From Woeseia oceani (lineage in GTDB: Bacteria > Pseudomonadota > Gammaproteobacteria > Steroidobacterales > Woeseiaceae), in NCBI RefSeq assembly GCF_001677435.1, contig NZ_CP016268.1:857001-921000 (forward strand): a stretch of DNA of 64,000 nucleotides, read 5' to 3'. Position 1 is the first letter of the stretch. Every line of letters begins with the position of its first letter. The notes under the pieces are model-generated. The model was given only the letters and a program-made list of their open reading frames with translations, had not been told where the DNA came from and did no database searches. Shown piece after piece: positions 54,406 to 61,980 of this stretch. The position numbers and the translations under genes were made by a program.

Positions 54406-55956
54406 ATGACTGATACAGACAGACGCGCATTCCTGCAAAAGTCACTCGCCGCAGGTACCGTTGCCGCATCGGGCGTGTCCCTAAGCAGCATTGCGCATGG
54501 CATGAGCAGGCGCGGGCAACTGGAAGTTGCCGCAATTCGATTCGGCACCATGGCGGACGTGGGCGATGCTGGAGCGAGCAAGCTCGGCAATAAGATTTTG
54601 GAAGTTGCCGGTCCTCTAAAGACAACTATCATGCTCCTCCGGGAAGGAAACCACGAGGTCTGCATTGTCTGCATCGACTTGATTCTGAGTCGGTCGCTGG
54701 CCTATTTCAAGAAGATCATTTCACAAGAACTGGGAATTGCCGCTGATAACATTGTGCTGTTCGCCTCGCACAATCACAGTGATGCTCCGCCGGGCGGCTC
54801 TACCGGCCACAATGATCAGGACTACCGCGACCGGCTGGTTTCAACTAAAGAGTCACCTTTGACACCCTTCGGTGAGCGCTTGTTCAAAGAGCTCAGAGAA
54901 TCTGCGCGACGCTTACGTGGAATGTTGGAGCCGGTCAGCGTCTGGTATGCCGAAGGCAGCGAAGGACGCATAACCTACAACCGGAAAGGCCGTCGGGCGG
55001 ACGGTTCGACGTATTTCATGCGCGAGGAGGACCGGGTCCTCGTCGGTGCTGACTACAATGGTGACATTGACCGTCAGGCGCCAGTTGTGGTTTTCAAAAA
55101 CCGGCAAAACAAGCCGATTGCCGCTCTCGTGCAGTTTACCGGGCACCCGGTTACCAGCTACAAGCCGGAGGCACCCGTCGTGTATGGGGAGTGGTCGCAG
55201 GTCGCGACGGATATCGTTGGCCGGGAACTGGCAGAGGGTGGCGAGCCTATTCCCGTCGGCTTCCTGCAAGGATGCGCGGGCGATGTGAATTCGAAGGAAA
55301 TGTTCAGCGGTGGCGTCGAACGAGCGCGCTTGTTCGGCGAGATGCTGGGAGAAAGCTACCTCAAGGCGCTGAATGATCTCCAGCCTTCAGAGCGAAACAG
55401 TTTGATGTATAAGACGGAACCCGTTCCGGTGCCGTGCGGACCGTTGCCGGACATGCGCGCATTGAAACTGGAAATCGAAGAAATGAACGATTTCATTCGA
55501 CGCGCTGATGCGGGAGATGAGAATACGCTCACCTGCGTTGGATTGAACTTCCCACGGGCATTGTCACCTGAATACCGTGGAGCACTGATCAAGTCGGTTC
55601 TACCTTGGAGCGAGTGGGCTCTGGATATTCGCAAGACGGGCCGCGAAAACACGATCATGAAAGCGCTTGATCTGCCAATTTACGTCATCGGCCTGGGCGA
55701 TGTGGGCATAGTTGGCCTGCAATGTGAACCGTTCCAGGGTATCGGTCGCAGACTGCGTGAGCTTTCACCTTTGCCTATGACTATTCCCTGCGGATACGCC
55801 AATGGTTCTCACGGCTACGTGACCGACTCGGCCAATACGGGCGATCGCGAGTACATGAGTTCTTACTACCGCTACACGCGATTCAGGCCTCAGTTCGAGC
55901 GACCGGCCGGCGATGTTCTGGCGGATCGAGGCGCACAGATTCTCGCCAAGGGCTAG
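54406..55956 (+). CDS. Tat-exported neutral-ceramidase-superfamily protein, copy 4
   Basis: 516 residues from ATG 54406 (TGGAG before it). Tat leader TDRRAFLQKSLAAGTVAASG. Motifs: SHNHSDAPPGG (the Gly-Ala of the other copies is Asp-Ala here), FTGHPVTSY, QGCAGDVNSKEMF in place of the usual Ser-containing motif, CEPFQGIGRRLREL and GYANGSHGYVTD. The change next to the metal-binding histidines and a longer loop (PPGGSTGHNDQDYRDRL) may give a different substrate range. It leads an operon with a DHDPS-type aldolase and an amidohydrolase, next to the repressor gene. Confidence 0.8.
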   Translation: MTDTDRRAFLQKSLAAGTVAASGVSLSSIAHGMSRRGQLEVAAIRFGTMADVGDAGASKLGNKILEVAGPLKTTIMLLREGNHEVCIVCIDLILSRSLAYFKKIISQELGIAADNIVLFASHNHSDAPPGGSTGHNDQDYRDRLVSTKESPLTPFGERLFKELRESARRLRGMLEPVSVWYAEGSEGRITYNRKGRRADGSTYFMREEDRVLVGADYNGDIDRQAPVVVFKNRQNKPIAALVQFTGHPVTSYKPEAPVVYGEWSQVATDIVGRELAEGGEPIPVGFLQGCAGDVNSKEMFSGGVERARLFGEMLGESYLKALNDLQPSERNSLMYKTEPVPVPCGPLPDMRALKLEIEEMNDFIRRADAGDENTLTCVGLNFPRALSPEYRGALIKSVLPWSEWALDIRKTGRENTIMKALDLPIYVIGLGDVGIVGLQCEPFQGIGRRLRELSPLPMTIPCGYANGSHGYVTDSANTGDREYMSSYYRYTRFRPQFERPAGDVLADRGAQILAKG

Positions 55957-56146
55957 CGACGAAAGCGAAGGGCGGCTGCACATGAGCATTTTGTCTGCGA
56001 AAGAACAGGCGGCAGGCATTCGGTTTGTCGCCGCGGTTGGAGCATGCATACGGACGCTCCGACATATTGGGACGATGCCGCACGGCGGTCATCCCCAATA
56101 TTCCATTCTTCACGCAAGCTCCTAGCCAGAGACGAGTCAATCCAGG

Positions 56147-57094
56147 ATGCATAGAGCAAACATGAAAAGAGCAGACACAAAACATATGCACGGTTATCTA
56201 GCGGGTGTGCCACTGCCTTGGGACAAGCGCGGAGCTATTCTCAAGGACCAGTTTCGTGGTGCGATTGAGGCCCTGCTGGAGGACGGTTGTGATGGACTGT
56301 ACCTGTTCGGTACCAGTGGCGAAGGGTACGCAGTCTCCGACGAGGAATTCGGGACGATTATCGAAACCTTTGTGGAGGCGACCGGGGGTGCCGATGTTTT
56401 CAGGCAGGTTGGTTGCTTCGGGCTTAGCTCCGACCAGGTCATTCGTCGCTGCAAAGTGGCTTCTGACCTTGGGGCGGACAGTGTTCAGATTACGCTGCCA
56501 TTCTGGAAAGAGCTGAATGATATTGAGCTCAGAACGTACTTTGCAGATGTCTGCGGCGATTTAGCGGATATCCAGTTCCTGCTTTACAACAATCCGAGAA
56601 ACAAGCGGCGGCTCAACGGCAAGGAACTGGAAGCGCTTGCCTCGGCTACTCCGAATCTTTGTGCGACGAAAACGGGTTCTGGGGCGTGGATCGAGTTTTA
56701 CGAGCTGGTCACGGAGTCACCTTCGTTGCAACACTTTGTCACCGAGCCGGCATTCCAGTTTTGTCGGGGTGTGGCCAACGTCGGATTGATTCCTTCATCG
56801 AACTACGCGAACCCTGAGAAATGTCGTGCATACTACAAAGCGGTGATCGAGGGAGATCAGAAGCTTGCACAGCTTCTTCATGCGGAAATTATCAACTTCT
56901 TTCACAAGACTGCGGTGCCGCTCTTGCGTAAAGGGTACATCGATGGCGCGGTGGACAAGGCGTACGCCAGGATACGTGGCATGGAGTTTTCACTTGAGAT
57001 GAAATCGCCGTACGCTTCACTGAGTGACGAAGATTTCAGCTGGCTCAAGGAGACTGTCGCAGAAACCGGGTTTCTGCAGAGGACCGGTTTCTGA
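56147..57094 (+). CDS. DHDPS-superfamily aldolase/synthase, second type
   Basis: 315 residues if begun at 56147; ATG 56162 or 56186 are possible, and homology to the family starts near HGYLAGVPLPWD. GTSGEG (55-60), Tyr147 (LLYNNP) and Lys175 (CATKTGSG) are the superfamily's catalytic set. Overall it is less NanA-like than the gene at 41852 and lacks the usual VTPF opening (it has VPLPWD). It would condense or cleave pyruvate-linked compounds. Position 190 bp behind ceramidase-like copy 4 and 116 bp before an amidohydrolase gene puts it in the same operon. A keto-acid aldolase or dehydratase for a related substrate is the best guess. Confidence 0.75.
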   Translation: MHRANMKRADTKHMHGYLAGVPLPWDKRGAILKDQFRGAIEALLEDGCDGLYLFGTSGEGYAVSDEEFGTIIETFVEATGGADVFRQVGCFGLSSDQVIRRCKVASDLGADSVQITLPFWKELNDIELRTYFADVCGDLADIQFLLYNNPRNKRRLNGKELEALASATPNLCATKTGSGAWIEFYELVTESPSLQHFVTEPAFQFCRGVANVGLIPSSNYANPEKCRAYYKAVIEGDQKLAQLLHAEIINFFHKTAVPLLRKGYIDGAVDKAYARIRGMEFSLEMKSPYASLSDEDFSWLKETVAETGFLQRTGF

Positions 57095-57210
57095 GTCAGT
57101 AGCCAGTAACATTTAGCAGGCAGTACTCAGGCGCTACGGTTCGGGTAACTGTCACCACTTTGTTCCAGTTTGGGCGTAGATACCCAGATATTGAAGGTTG
57201 GAGTTGTAAG

Positions 57211-58077
57211 ATGAGAATAGCCTGTGACGTCCATGTACACCTGTGGGATGCAAACGATCGCGAGCATATCGACGAGAGTTTTATCAAGGAGCTGCGCGAT
57301 GTCTCCGGGAGAGACGGCACCCTGAACGTCGATTTGCAGCAGTTCTCGAACCACTACGCGAATGTTGACAAGGTAGTCGTCTTTGGCGGCATGGCCCGGC
57401 ATACGGGTTTGCATGTGCCGAACCAGTTCATTCATGATTTTGTGCAAAGCAGTGACATCGGCGGGAAGCTGATACCGTTCGTCGGCATCGACCCCTATGA
57501 TGACAACTACATGGATGAATTCGAACGTGCGGTTGATGACTGGGGCTTCCGGGGCGTCAAGCTCATGCCGATGTACGCCAACTTTGATCCACGTGACGAG
57601 CTGCTCGCGCCGCTTTATGAAGCCTGTGAACGCAGAGGTCTGCCAATTCTCATTCACATGGGCACGACATTTTGTCGTTGTGCACCGTTGAACTTTGCCG
57701 AGCCGATGATGCTGGAACCGGTGGCACTTAAGTACCCCGATCTCAAGATGATCGTGGCGCACATGGGACACCCCTTCGAGAATCAGACCGTTGTGCTGAT
57801 TCGCAAGCAACCGAATATCTATTCCGATCTGTCCGCGCTGCATTATCGGCCATGGCAGCTCTTCAACAGCATGATGCTGGCACAGGAGTACGGGGTGACG
57901 CACAAGTTGCTGTTTGGCACGGATTACCCGTTTACCATGCCCGATGAGTCTATGGTCAAACTCCGGGAGATCATGCGGTTTTCATTCGGCGCCGGTTCCA
58001 ATATGCCGCACCTGAATCCCGCATGGATGGAAGATGTGTTTGCCAGGGATACGGTTTCCTTGCTGGGCTTAGTCTAG
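57211..58077 (+). CDS. Amidohydrolase-2 family metal-dependent hydrolase
   Basis: 288 residues from ATG 57211 (MRIACDVHVHLWD); the frame is open further up but without a ribosome site. The His pair HVHLW, VKLMPMYANFDP, LPILIHMGTTF, KMIVAHMGHPF and the late Asp in LFGTDYPF are the metal and catalytic positions of the PF04909 TIM-barrel family (decarboxylases and lactone or amide hydrolases such as ACMSD and 4-sulfomuconolactonase relatives). Soluble. Last gene of the copy-4 operon, closed by a strong terminator. Reaction could be decarboxylation or hydrolysis of a ring or lactone intermediate. Confidence 0.85.
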   Translation: MRIACDVHVHLWDANDREHIDESFIKELRDVSGRDGTLNVDLQQFSNHYANVDKVVVFGGMARHTGLHVPNQFIHDFVQSSDIGGKLIPFVGIDPYDDNYMDEFERAVDDWGFRGVKLMPMYANFDPRDELLAPLYEACERRGLPILIHMGTTFCRCAPLNFAEPMMLEPVALKYPDLKMIVAHMGHPFENQTVVLIRKQPNIYSDLSALHYRPWQLFNSMMLAQEYGVTHKLLFGTDYPFTMPDESMVKLREIMRFSFGAGSNMPHLNPAWMEDVFARDTVSLLGLV

Positions 58078-58122
58078 TAACAGCCAATTGCCGCTGGCTT
58101 TGTCCGCACAGCGTTCGCCGCA

Positions 58123-58150
58123 ACAAAACCGGCGGTCCTGCCGGTTTTGT
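58123..58150 (+). terminator. Intrinsic terminator after the amidohydrolase gene
   Basis: ACAAAACCGGC (58123-58133) and GCCGGTTTTGT (58140-58150) form a perfect 11-bp stem with a 6-nt loop, the downstream arm supplying the U-run. It ends the copy-4 operon and rules out upstream starts for the next gene that would overlap it. Confidence 0.88.
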
Positions 58151-58197
58151 CGGTGCTCGTTTGGCCGGACAGGTGCGCGCAATCAGAGTGCATTGGA

Positions 58198-58848
58198 ATG
58201 ACACACAAAGAGTACCTGGTTCAACGGCTGGCGGGCAGCACGCCAATCCCAATCGATGGCGCGGGCAAAAGCCCTGCCTGGGCCGCGGCACGTGCGCTGG
58301 ACGATTTTTCATTTCCATGGCTGGATGCGGTGGCGCCCGCGACCCGCTTTCGTGCCCTCTGGGATAGCCAGTATTTTTATTTCTTCTTTGAAGCTGCCGA
58401 CACCGACATCGTGTTGGCGCAAGGGGCTGACGCCAAAGAACGGGTGATCGGCTCCGATCGCGTCGAGATATTTTTTGCGACCGGGCATGATCTGCAGCCG
58501 TACTATGGTCTGGAGGTGGATCCGCGCGGTGAGGTTCTCGACTACCGGGGGCGCTACCACCGGCTAATCGAATGGGACTGGTCTTGCGCCGGACTGGAAT
58601 TTCAATCCCGGCAAAATGCGCAAGGCTATACCGTTGAGGGGCGCATCGCGCTGACTTCGTTGCAGCAGCTAGGCTGTCTGCATGAAGATGAAAAAGGGCA
58701 GTACCTCATTGCCGGCCTGTTTCGCGCGGAGTTCAGTCTCGACGACAAGCAGCAGACGATTCAGAACTGGATCGCGTGGGTCGATCCGCAGGTCGCAGAC
58801 CCGGATTTTCACGTGCCATCCGCATTCGGTCATCTGCGCTTGTCATAA
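58198..58848 (+). CDS. Carbohydrate-binding family 9-like protein
   Basis: 216 residues from ATG 58198. The sequence fits the CBM9/DOMON-like sandwich: RFRALWDSQYFYFFFEAADTD, SDRVEIFFATG, YYGLEVDPRGEVLDYRG, a later YTVEGRIALTSLQQLG and a C-terminal FHVPSAFGHLRLS. No signal peptide is visible, odd for a carbohydrate-binding domain, so it is either cytoplasmic or the leader is missing. Members accompany sugar-degrading clusters and may bind sugar or act as enzymes of unknown activity. It converges on the D-aminoacylase gene with a 3-bp gap between stops. Confidence 0.75.
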   Translation: MTHKEYLVQRLAGSTPIPIDGAGKSPAWAAARALDDFSFPWLDAVAPATRFRALWDSQYFYFFFEAADTDIVLAQGADAKERVIGSDRVEIFFATGHDLQPYYGLEVDPRGEVLDYRGRYHRLIEWDWSCAGLEFQSRQNAQGYTVEGRIALTSLQQLGCLHEDEKGQYLIAGLFRAEFSLDDKQQTIQNWIAWVDPQVADPDFHVPSAFGHLRLS

Positions 58849-58851
58849 GTA

Positions 58852-60363
58852 TCAATGCTCGCCGGCATGCCTGTGCACGGGCAAGCGGACGCCGGGCCGT
58901 TGCGGCTCATCGGCGTTGTCACCGAATACACGTTGTCCGGCTATCCAGACTCCGTCCATGCCGGTCGATAACTGGCAGGGTTCGCTGAAGGTGGCGTTTT
59001 CCCGCAGATTTTCCATTGCAAACAGTGCGATATCGGCACGCCGTCCAACGGCGAGGTGGCCGGCGTCAAGGCCGAAGTAGTCGGCGGCACTCGATGTTAT
59101 GCGGCGCAGCCCGGCAACGAGGTCAATTGGCCCGTTTCGCACGAAGCGGGTAAGAAAGCCGGTAAACGCGCCGAAATTTCGTGGATGGCAGGCACCCCTG
59201 AAGTTTGTCGCGTACAGCCAGGCATCGGAACCGAGCAGGCAACGGTCGTGCTGGATCAGGCGCCCGACGCTTTCCTGTGTGGAGGTATTGTCGAAAATGC
59301 AGACACAGTTGGGATCGGCAAGATAGACCTGCTGGATGACGCTGGCGGCATCCTCTCCCAGCGACAATGCGATCTCGCCAATCGTCTTTTTCGTGTAGTC
59401 GTGATTTGCATGCTGGATCACGTGAATATCGTCATAGGAATTAATGCATACGTTGCGGATTGCCGCATCGACATCTGCCCCGGCAAACATTGCTGATGCT
59501 TTCGGTACCGATTGAAAGGCATTCTGAAAGACGAGGCTCAGGGTCGTGCAGCCGGCGACGTAGGGATACATGTCGAAGTGAGCATGATCGTTGTTGTCAA
59601 AGCGACGTTCCATTTCCGGAACCAGATGGTCGAGGCGGTCAGAAAGGGGGCGCAAGTGTGATACCAGTACCGGGCAGCCTGCGTCGCGGCTGATGTCGAT
59701 CACCTCGTCCATCGCCTGCAGGATTCCCGCGCCCTGGTCCCGAATATGGCAGGTTAATGGTTTGCCGAATTTCGCAAGAACCGTGCACAACGCATGCAGT
59801 TCCTGAGCGCTGTAACCGGCGGCCTCGGGGTAATTAAGACCGACCGACATGCCGGCCCAGCCGGCTTCCAGGTACTCCCTGAGTCTCGAGCACATGCTGG
59901 CAATTTCAGCCTGCGACGGCGTGCGGGCTGATTCCATGACCGATAGTCGCAGGGTGCCGTGACCCAGGAGCTCGCCGATATTGAGGGAGAGCCCGCGTTC
60001 TACCGCGCGCAAGTGATCCCGGCAATTGTGGTTCGTATCGCTGCTCCTGAACGCGATCAGCGGAAACGGCGCTGTTTCCGGAACGCTGGACATGCCGCAA
60101 TTTCCGACCACCAGGGTGCCCACTCCCTGTGACACAGACGAGCCGCCGTCGTTGTCGTCGTGCGTGACCATGAAGTCGGCGTGACTGTGCGTGTCGACGA
60201 ACGCCGGCGTTAGCAGTCGATCACTGGCGTCGATAATCCGGGCCGCTGGTACGGCCTCGTTGCCAAGGTAGGTTATCGACGCCCCTTTTATGCCGAGATG
60301 CCTGTAATCGTTGAAATCATGGCCGTCAAAAATTCTTGCGTTGTCAATGCGAAGATCCAGCAA
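58852..60363 (-). CDS. N-acyl-D-amino-acid deacylase (D-aminoacylase) family amidohydrolase
   Basis: 503 residues. Amidohydrolase-3 fold: VDTHSHADF (metal His-x-His), GVGTLVVGNCGMSS (the metal-binding Cys region), GLNYPEAAGYSAQEL, TCHIRDQG (the carboxylated Lys position of other amidohydrolases is His-Arg context here), VSHLRPLSD, DMYPYVAGCTTLS and LLGSDAWLY (catalytic Asp). Family members remove the acyl group from N-acyl-D-amino acids with Zn2+, in the cytoplasm or periplasm; no leader is visible. Divergent from the ridA-SDR-deaminase operon across a shared operator at 60503, which joins it to D-amino-acid breakdown. Confidence 0.85.
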   Translation of the reverse strand: MLDLRIDNARIFDGHDFNDYRHLGIKGASITYLGNEAVPAARIIDASDRLLTPAFVDTHSHADFMVTHDDNDGGSSVSQGVGTLVVGNCGMSSVPETAPFPLIAFRSSDTNHNCRDHLRAVERGLSLNIGELLGHGTLRLSVMESARTPSQAEIASMCSRLREYLEAGWAGMSVGLNYPEAAGYSAQELHALCTVLAKFGKPLTCHIRDQGAGILQAMDEVIDISRDAGCPVLVSHLRPLSDRLDHLVPEMERRFDNNDHAHFDMYPYVAGCTTLSLVFQNAFQSVPKASAMFAGADVDAAIRNVCINSYDDIHVIQHANHDYTKKTIGEIALSLGEDAASVIQQVYLADPNCVCIFDNTSTQESVGRLIQHDRCLLGSDAWLYATNFRGACHPRNFGAFTGFLTRFVRNGPIDLVAGLRRITSSAADYFGLDAGHLAVGRRADIALFAMENLRENATFSEPCQLSTGMDGVWIAGQRVFGDNADEPQRPGVRLPVHRHAGEH

Positions 60364-60502
60364 GTGTTACTCTCCTGAGTGTCCTTTCCGTATGGCCTTG
60401 AGGGCGCTGATTCCGCACGGTTTCACTGCCATTGGGCAGTGTCCGGCGGGTCGATGAGCTTGCAGCATCGGTTGGCTTCCGCTTGTAGAAGTCACCAAAG
60501 TT

Positions 60503-60510
60503 TAACGTTA
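60503..60510. promoter_or_regulatory. TAACGTTA operator in the divergent D-aminoacylase/ridA region
   Basis: GTTTAACGTTATAC, a near-perfect palindrome. On the plus strand TATACT (60509-60514) overlaps it as a -10. On the minus strand GTATAACG likewise provides a -10. One repressor could therefore close both promoters. The divergent gap 60364-60655 (292 bp) holds nothing else evident. Confidence 0.7.
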
Positions 60511-60655
60511 TACTTCCTTAGAATATGTAATTGCAAGGCATGAAATTCTGCGATTATGACAGGCGCCGGCTGTTTACCCAACGACGCCTGTCAACGGCAA
60601 GTATCGGTGCACCGCGCAATCCCTTTCGACCCAGACCCTTGAGGAACTTACGATA

Positions 60656-61042
60656 ATGTCACGCCAATTTTTTGGATCCCACCCCCAACTCAAAGATGGT
60701 CGCAGAACGCCGCTGTCGCATGCTGTCCGAGCAGGTGATTATGTCTACGTATCTGGCCAGGTACCGTTCGGTCCGGACGGGAAGTTGGTCACCAGCGGCT
60801 TTGAGGACCAGGTACATCAAGTTATAGAAAATCTCAGCAATGTACTGACCGAGGCAGGGTGTACCTTGTCGGATGTGGTCAAATGCACGGTCTGGCTGGA
60901 GGATGTGCGAAATTTCGTCAGCTTTAATGATGTGTACGGACAGTACTTCAAAGAAAATCCGCCAGCCAGGTCAACAGTCCATTCGACCCTGATGGTCGAT
61001 GCAGGTGTGGAAATAGAGGCGATCGCGTACAAGCCTTTGTAG
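60656..61042 (+). CDS. ridA: RidA family enamine/imine deaminase
   Basis: 128 residues, GAGGAAC ribosome site. YjgF/RidA family: LSHAVRAGDYVYVSGQVPFGPDGKLV, a QVHQVIENLSNVLTEAGC helix, VVKCTVWLEDVRNFVSFNDVYGQYF and the ARSTVHSTLMVDAGVEIEAIA end, with the Arg of the active site present (PPARSTV). RidA hydrolyses reactive 2-aminoacrylate-type imines made by PLP deaminases to keto acid and ammonia. First gene of an operon with an SDR and a PLP D-amino-acid deaminase, so it probably clears that enzyme's product. Confidence 0.9.
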   Translation: MSRQFFGSHPQLKDGRRTPLSHAVRAGDYVYVSGQVPFGPDGKLVTSGFEDQVHQVIENLSNVLTEAGCTLSDVVKCTVWLEDVRNFVSFNDVYGQYFKENPPARSTVHSTLMVDAGVEIEAIAYKPL

Positions 61043-61103
61043 CATTGGCGCTGCTGCCGTTTGTGTTCGCGCACTCCGGGCGCAGGAACTCAAGGAGTCA
61101 TGA

Positions 61104-61880
61104 GTGACTATTGAAGGTAAGACCGCACTCGTTACAGGCGGCGGTCAGGGTATTGGTCAGGGTTGTGCGCTGGCGCTCGCGAAAGCGGGTGCCACGCTGG
61201 TCCTGAACGACCGGCCCGGAAGTGCCGAACTCGCGCGCACGGCGGATCAAATCAGAGCGCTCGGCGGCAAATGCCATACAGTCGAAGGTGACGTCTTCTG
61301 TGGCGAAGTGCGTGAGCGCCTCGTCGCCGAGGCTATCGACAAGGCAGGAGCTATCAATATCTTTGTAAGTAATCCCGCCTTGAATATTAGGCGACCGTTC
61401 CTGGAATTTGAGCTGGCCGATTTTGAGCGCATCGTGGCTGCAACGCTGGTCAGTGCCTTTCACATGAGCCAATTGGTCGCACGAAGTATGGTCAGTGCGG
61501 GCCGCGGCGGTAAGATTGTGTTCGTTTCCAGCGTGCATGCCGAAATGCCATTCGCCAACAACGTCGCCTACGGTGCTTCCAAAGCAGGACTCAATCACTT
61601 GGCGGAAACGATGTCAGTCGAGTTGGCACCGCACCGGGTCAATGTGAACACCATCGAGCCGGGTTGGATTGATACTCCCGGCGAGCGGGCCATGTCATCA
61701 GAGGATGTCCTCGAGAGAGAAGGCAAAAAGTTGCCATGGAAGCGTATGGGAACTGTAGACGATATCGGTGACGCGGTTGTTTTTCTGGCCTCCGATGCGG
61801 CTGACTACATTACGGGCGCAACAATTCCCGTGGACGGTGGTTTCCGCTTCAGGCACTGTGCCCCGGGCAGTTCCGAATAG
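61104..61880 (+). CDS. Short-chain dehydrogenase/reductase (SDR)
   Basis: 258 residues from GTG 61104. Glycine motif TGGGQGIGQGCALALA for NAD(P), VSNPALN at the NNAG position, catalytic Ser-Tyr-Lys as SSVHAEM…VAYGASKAGLNHL, IEPGWIDTPG and the terminal ITGATIPVDGGF. Of the 3-oxoacyl-ACP reductase/sugar-dehydrogenase type. Sixty bp behind ridA in one operon; its substrate could be a hydroxy acid or sugar acid in the same pathway. The downstream deaminase gene begins about 100 bp after its end. Confidence 0.88.
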   Translation: MTIEGKTALVTGGGQGIGQGCALALAKAGATLVLNDRPGSAELARTADQIRALGGKCHTVEGDVFCGEVRERLVAEAIDKAGAINIFVSNPALNIRRPFLEFELADFERIVAATLVSAFHMSQLVARSMVSAGRGGKIVFVSSVHAEMPFANNVAYGASKAGLNHLAETMSVELAPHRVNVNTIEPGWIDTPGERAMSSEDVLEREGKKLPWKRMGTVDDIGDAVVFLASDAADYITGATIPVDGGFRFRHCAPGSSE

Positions 61881-61980
61881 CGCAACACTCTCGACCAACG
61901 TCCCCAGCGGCGCGAAGCAACAGCCGATTTCCGCACACTTTCTGATGCCTGATTCATTCACTTCCGACACACTAAGCGCC

